Source: Sphingobacteriales bacterium
Lineage (GTDB): Bacteria; Bacteroidota; Bacteroidia; Chitinophagales; Chitinophagaceae
Assembly: GCA_024640385.1 (NCBI GenBank)
Contig: JAHEFC010000116.1
Span: 1-10,395 of the forward strand
Length of the DNA: 10,395 nt
Reading direction: 5' to 3'
Part shown: piece after piece, positions 7,558 to 10,395 of the stretch
Layout of the letters: the number at the start of each line of letters is the position of its first letter
Numbering within the stretch: the stretch's first letter is position 1
The notes under the pieces: generated by a model
Told to the model about the DNA's origin: nothing
Seen by the model: only the letters and a program-made list of their open reading frames with translations
Database searches by the model: none
Position numbers and translations under genes: made by a program

Positions 7558-8553
7558 TTACAGTCCAACAAGGAACTCCACGGTATCAACCCCGTCAGCA
7601 TAATCATAAAAACCAGGGCATTGGGCCTGGCCGAACGGGGTGAAGCCATGCCCGCAAATGACCTGGATCTCGTCCGGGTTGAGGGCGGAAATCACATCGT
7701 CCACCTTAGTATACCTGGCATATTTCAGATTGGAGATGCCGGCATAGGGTGAAGTGCCGGGGCTGATCACGATGGATCCGTTGGTAAAGTATTTCTCCCG
7801 GTTCATCATGTTGATCGTCAGCACATAATCATAGTTGTGCTTGTATTTATGGTTGTCCATGAAGTAGTCGTACTTCTCCAGCGCTTTGAGCAGGGCCGTA
7901 AAATCATATTGTTCCGGTACCCATACCTGGGTCAGGTTCCTGCAGCCCAGGCCAAAATATTGTTGAATGTCATCAGCCAGTTTTTCCAGTTCTTTTTCAG
8001 ATTCCGTGCCGTCAAGTATGGCAATGCCGGTTCGGTTTTTACGGATCACATGAGGATATTTGGCAAAATACTGTTCAAAATAGCGGGCTGTGTTATTGGA
8101 GCCTGTAGCAATGTAAGCATCGCAGCCCTTAAGGTTTTCGGAAAAACCCACCATACCGGCAACAGCCGGGTTTTCCGTACAGAGTTGTTCCACCAGGTGC
8201 CTCAAAAGCACATTGTCGCGGGAGGAGGGTTTGATTACCTGTTTATGGCCTGCGAGGAAGACAGATAAAAAGTCGTGGAAGCCCACCAGGGGAATATTGC
8301 CGGCCATGACCAGGCCTACGGTTTTGATGGGATCCTGCAGGTCTGGTATATGGTATCGTGTCACCACATCTGCCAAAACCCCTGGTGCAAGAAACTGCCC
8401 GGTGATGTTGGAAATGGACATATCAATGAATTCAGGTGTGAACCATGAATTCTGGTAGGCCGCATTTTCTTTTGCATCCTGCAGGCTTTCGGGGCACTCC
8501 GTCAAATAGTTCCTGAGCCATCCAAGTATCTTGATCCTATCTTGTAAATTCAT
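7558..8553 (-). CDS. LuxC-like acyl-CoA reductase
   Basis: This 331-residue protein belongs to the acyl-CoA reductase family (LuxC-type, an aldehyde-dehydrogenase-like fold), which reduces acyl-CoA or acyl-enzyme to an aldehyde with NAD(P)H. Visible marks are VGLVMAGNIPLVGFHDF (79-95), KPSSRD (108-113) in the nucleotide-binding region, IATGSNNTARYF (148-159), and the probable catalytic Cys204 in YFGLGCRNLTQVWVP. It is shorter than LuxC of luminous bacteria (about 480 residues). There are no luxD or luxE partners nearby, so bioluminescence is not implied. It is divergent from a ferredoxin gene across 79 bp. The start ATG at 8553 gives the sequence MNLQDRIKILGWL. Family assignment is firm from motifs; the physiological substrate is unknown. 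Confidence 0.88.
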   Translation of the reverse strand: MNLQDRIKILGWLRNYLTECPESLQDAKENAAYQNSWFTPEFIDMSISNITGQFLAPGVLADVVTRYHIPDLQDPIKTVGLVMAGNIPLVGFHDFLSVFLAGHKQVIKPSSRDNVLLRHLVEQLCTENPAVAGMVGFSENLKGCDAYIATGSNNTARYFEQYFAKYPHVIRKNRTGIAILDGTESEKELEKLADDIQQYFGLGCRNLTQVWVPEQYDFTALLKALEKYDYFMDNHKYKHNYDYVLTINMMNREKYFTNGSIVISPGTSPYAGISNLKYARYTKVDDVISALNPDEIQVICGHGFTPFGQAQCPGFYDYADGVDTVEFLVGL

Positions 8554-8588
8554 GCGGTTTTTTATTAGTTTGTGCTACCTTTATCCGG

Positions 8589-8619
8589 CAAAAATAAATC
8601 CTAATTGACCCGTTAAAAA
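8589..8619 (-). promoter_or_regulatory. Candidate promoter for the acyl-CoA reductase gene in the divergent spacer
   Basis: On the minus strand TATTTTTG (8596-8589) matches the Bacteroidota -7 box TAnnTTTG exactly. Nineteen nt upstream lies TTTT (8619-8616), one base off the -33 TTTG. The predicted leader to the ATG at 8553 would be about 30 nt. The site lies in the 79-bp spacer shared with the plus-strand ferredoxin gene, so initiation in the two directions may interfere. Confidence 0.4.
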
Positions 8620-8632
8620 ATCCATTAAACGT

Positions 8633-8980
8633 ATGGCAATCAAGATCACTGAAGAATGTATAAACTGCGGCGCCTGTGAGCCCGAATGTCCGAACAATGC
8701 AATTTATGAAGGAGGAGTGGAATGGGCTATTTCCGACGGCACAACTGTGAAAGGAAGTTTCACATTGCTGGACGGCTCAGTCATAGATTCAGACCAGAAA
8801 AATGCTCCAATCAGTGTAGACACCTATTTTATCGTTCCCAATAAATGTACGGAGTGCCAGGGTTTCCACGAAGAACCCCAGTGCGCGGCTGTATGCCCGG
8901 TAGATTGCTGCGTGCCTGATGATATGTACAAAGAGACCGTTGATGAACTGATGGCTAAAAAAGAGAAGCTGCACATCTGA
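8633..8980 (+). CDS. 2[4Fe-4S] ferredoxin, Alvin-like cysteine spacing
   Basis: This is a 115-residue small electron carrier, cytoplasmic (no signal peptide). The first cluster motif is canonical: Cys9, 12, 15 and 19 in [12 protein letters not shown]. The second is Cys72-x2-Cys75-x8-Cys84-x3-Cys88-Pro: the usual two residues between the second and third ligands are replaced by eight (QGFHEEPQ). This is the insertion known from Alvin-type ferredoxins (named after Allochromatium vinosum), which tend to have very low-potential clusters. Two more cysteines (92, 93) follow at once. The two motifs are separated by about 50 residues (22-71) that are acidic and Gly/Ser-rich, longer than in clostridial ferredoxins. 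Its partner enzyme is not shown by sequence; the closest candidate is the divergent acyl-CoA reductase. It leads a plus-strand gene run. Confidence 0.93.
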   Translation: MAIKITEECINCGACEPECPNNAIYEGGVEWAISDGTTVKGSFTLLDGSVIDSDQKNAPISVDTYFIVPNKCTECQGFHEEPQCAAVCPVDCCVPDDMYKETVDELMAKKEKLHI

Positions 8981-9005
8981 TCCACTGGATCATCATTTGT
9001 CCCTT

Positions 9006-9467
9006 ATGCGATATCTAATCATATTGTTGCTCCTTGTTTCTTCCTGCAGGATGTTTAACAGGGACCAGGAAGATATTCCCAAAGCGGACGTAAGTGAGTT
9101 GCAGATCGTAGATTCCGAATTTTCTGATTATTCCAAAGAGCACGGAATGCGGAAAGCATTCCTGGAATTCATTGATGATGATGGCGTAATGATGAAGGAT
9201 AATGCATTGCCCTTCAAAGGAGCAAAGGCTATTGATCTCATTGCCAGCATGAATGATTCCACGGTGCAGCTTACCTGGGAGCCCCAGGGTGGTGATATTG
9301 CCGCTTCAGGTGAATTGGGCTATACCTATGGCATCTATGAATTGAAAGATACCAGTAATAATGTGCAGCGGGGAACCTATGTTACCATTTGGAAAAAGCA
9401 GGTGGACGGGAAATGGAAATTTGTGCTCGATAGTGGTAACCAGGGGCTGGGAGAAATGGCCCAATAA
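9006..9467 (+). CDS. Small lipoprotein with NTF2-like (DUF4440/SnoaL-like) domain
   Basis: This is a 153-residue protein of unknown function. The ATG at 9006 starts a short lipoprotein signal, MRYLIILLLLVSSC, with lipobox Cys14; an in-frame TTG at 8997 is less likely. The mature part is a single alpha+beta domain that looks like the NTF2/SnoaL superfamily, DUF4440 type. Features typical of that group are GMRKAFLEFIDDDGVMM (47-63), LTWEPQGGDIAASGELGYTYGIY (89-111), then GTYVTIWKKQ and a basic-aromatic GKWKFVLDSGN near the end. This fold makes a cone-shaped pocket for small molecules or dimerisation; no catalytic set can be named here. It follows the ferredoxin by 25 bp and precedes the ligase by 17 bp, so co-transcription is likely. 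Lipidation would place it in the envelope, apart from its two cytoplasmic neighbours. Confidence 0.82.
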   Translation: MRYLIILLLLVSSCRMFNRDQEDIPKADVSELQIVDSEFSDYSKEHGMRKAFLEFIDDDGVMMKDNALPFKGAKAIDLIASMNDSTVQLTWEPQGGDIAASGELGYTYGIYELKDTSNNVQRGTYVTIWKKQVDGKWKFVLDSGNQGLGEMAQ

Positions 9468-9484
9468 TCTCAATAACATATCGC

Positions 9485-10395
9485 ATGTCAAAACCACGCA
9501 TAGCATTTGTAACTGGTGGGTACTCCCCAGAAGCAGTTATTTCCTATAAAAGCGCGATCACCATCGAAAACAACCTGGACCTCGATAAATTTGAGGTGTA
9601 TCGAATTGATATCACTCCGGAGAAATGGTTTCACCGTACAAGTGAGGGGCAGGAAATTCCTGTGGACATCAGTGATTTCAGTATTTCATCCGGTGGAGTC
9701 AAGATTACTTTTGATGCCGTGCTGATCGGCATTCACGGAACACCGGGGGAAGACGGGAAGCTGCAGGGTTATTTCGATCTCATGGATCTGCCCTATACTT
9801 CCTGCGACGCTGCTACTTCCGCCCTCACATTCAATAAAAGATTCACAGTGGCAGTTGCTGCATTCAGCGGCATTAATGTGGCAAGGTCCTTGCATCTATT
9901 CCGCCATACACCGTTAACGGTGGGCGAAATACTTAAGTCTGTGAAACTCCCCGTTTTTGTTAAACCGAATAACGGAGGTTCCAGCATCGGTATGAGTAAA
10001 GTGAGTAAAGAAGAGGATCTCCAGGGTGCCTTGGACAAGGCTTTTAAAGAAGATGAGCAGGTGCTGGTGGAAGAATTTATAAGCGGCCGGGAATTCACCA
10101 TCGGGGTGTTCAAAACCAGGGGTAATGTCATCACGCTTCCCTTCACGGAGATCTTCGCCGGCAATGAGTTTTTTGATTATGAAGCAAAATACCAGGGCAA
10201 ATCGCAGGAAGTGACGCCTGCAGAATGCAGTGAGGCCATAGCCGAAAAAGTACGGTCGACGGCCCGGAAAGTATATGAAGTGTTCAATTGCAGGGGGATA
10301 GTAAGAATGGACTTTATCTATAACGAAGAGAAGGATGCGCCTTACCTGCTGGAGATCAATACCGTTCCCGGCCAGAGTGAGATGAGCATAGTGCC
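9485..10395 (+). CDS. ddl: D-alanine--D-alanine ligase, 5' part (3' end outside window)
   Basis: The first 303 codons of an ATP-grasp ligase that joins two D-alanines for peptidoglycan precursor synthesis. The frame is open to the right edge; Ddl enzymes are about 310-360 residues, so only a short tail is missing. Motifs: GGYSPE at 11-16 (conserved Glu16), HGTPGEDGKLQGYFDLM (84-100), CDAATSALTFNK (107-118), the ATP-grasp loop KPNNGGSSIGM (160-170), VEEFISGREFTIGV (195-208), FFDYEAKY (229-236), RMDF (274-277) and LEINTVPGQSEMS (289-301) with the metal ligands Asp276, Glu290 and Asn292. Tyr236 of EAKY matches the tyrosine used by D-Ala-D-Ala ligases, where VanA-type D-Ala-D-lactate ligases differ, so ordinary D-Ala-D-Ala specificity is expected. 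The ATG at 9485 is 17 bp after the lipoprotein stop. Confidence 0.96.
   Translation, partial: MSKPRIAFVTGGYSPEAVISYKSAITIENNLDLDKFEVYRIDITPEKWFHRTSEGQEIPVDISDFSISSGGVKITFDAVLIGIHGTPGEDGKLQGYFDLMDLPYTSCDAATSALTFNKRFTVAVAAFSGINVARSLHLFRHTPLTVGEILKSVKLPVFVKPNNGGSSIGMSKVSKEEDLQGALDKAFKEDEQVLVEEFISGREFTIGVFKTRGNVITLPFTEIFAGNEFFDYEAKYQGKSQEVTPAECSEAIAEKVRSTARKVYEVFNCRGIVRMDFIYNEEKDAPYLLEINTVPGQSEMSIV

Noticed and set aside
7422..7649. 75-codon open frame on the minus strand over the CAGGTTR repeat
   Set aside because: Half of it is translated tandem repeat, and the rest overlaps the acyl-CoA reductase coding region in another frame; such low-complexity frames are typical artefacts.
7558..8553. Bioluminescence (lux) function for the LuxC-like gene
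   Set aside because: No luciferase, LuxD or LuxE homologue is present in the window, and the protein is shorter than true LuxC.
8569..8602. Possible plus-strand promoter for the ferredoxin: TTTG (8569-8572) and TAAATCCT (8595-8602)
   Set aside because: The spacer is 22 nt and the -7 box matches only TA and one T of TTTG, which is too weak to call.
8978..8992. Inverted repeat TGATCCA-C-TGGATCA at the ferredoxin stop codon
   Set aside because: The arms are 7 bp around one base, allowing only about 5 bp of RNA stem, with no U-tract, and the next gene follows closely; probably chance.

Overview
The window comes from a member of the Bacteroidota, most likely a Chitinophaga-like member of the Chitinophagales (an inference from protein style, not from a search). 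It carries a SusC/SusD outer-membrane pair. No gene start has a convincing Shine-Dalgarno sequence. The best promoter-like sites resemble the Bacteroidota TTTG / TAnnTTTG pattern rather than the E. coli consensus. Base composition looks even, and I see no sign of an integrated element, phage, insertion sequence, tRNA, rRNA or CRISPR array.

Layout, left to right. (1) The 3' part of a GH13 alpha-amylase-family gene on the plus strand, cut by the left edge. (2) A susD-susC pair on the minus strand (transcribed susC then susD), convergent with the amylase. A strong hairpin terminator lies between the two 3' ends, together with a short 8-bp-phased repeat. (3) An HtrA/Deg-type periplasmic serine protease on the minus strand, upstream of susC and separated from it by a textbook rho-independent terminator. 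(4) A 281-bp gap holding the probable protease promoter and a striking 7-bp tandem repeat in two inverted blocks. (5) A LuxC-like acyl-CoA reductase on the minus strand. (6) A 79-bp divergent promoter region. (7) A plus-strand run of three closely spaced genes: a 2[4Fe-4S] ferredoxin, a small NTF2-like (DUF4440-like) lipoprotein, and a D-alanine--D-alanine ligase cut by the right edge.

How they fit together. The SusC/SusD pair should import an oligomeric nutrient across the outer membrane. The neighbouring amylase makes an alpha-glucan plausible, but convergent orientation and the lack of SusE/F, a regulator or a second glycosidase leave the substrate open. SusC has no STN domain, so control by a SusC-sensing anti-sigma/ECF sigma pair is unlikely. 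The protease, the reductase/ferredoxin pair and the ligase look like housekeeping or envelope-maintenance genes.

I did not find a convincing new multi-gene system. The most curious items are the two phased tandem-repeat tracts, each just past the stop codon of a minus-strand gene, and the divergent reductase/ferredoxin pair whose biochemical link is unclear.
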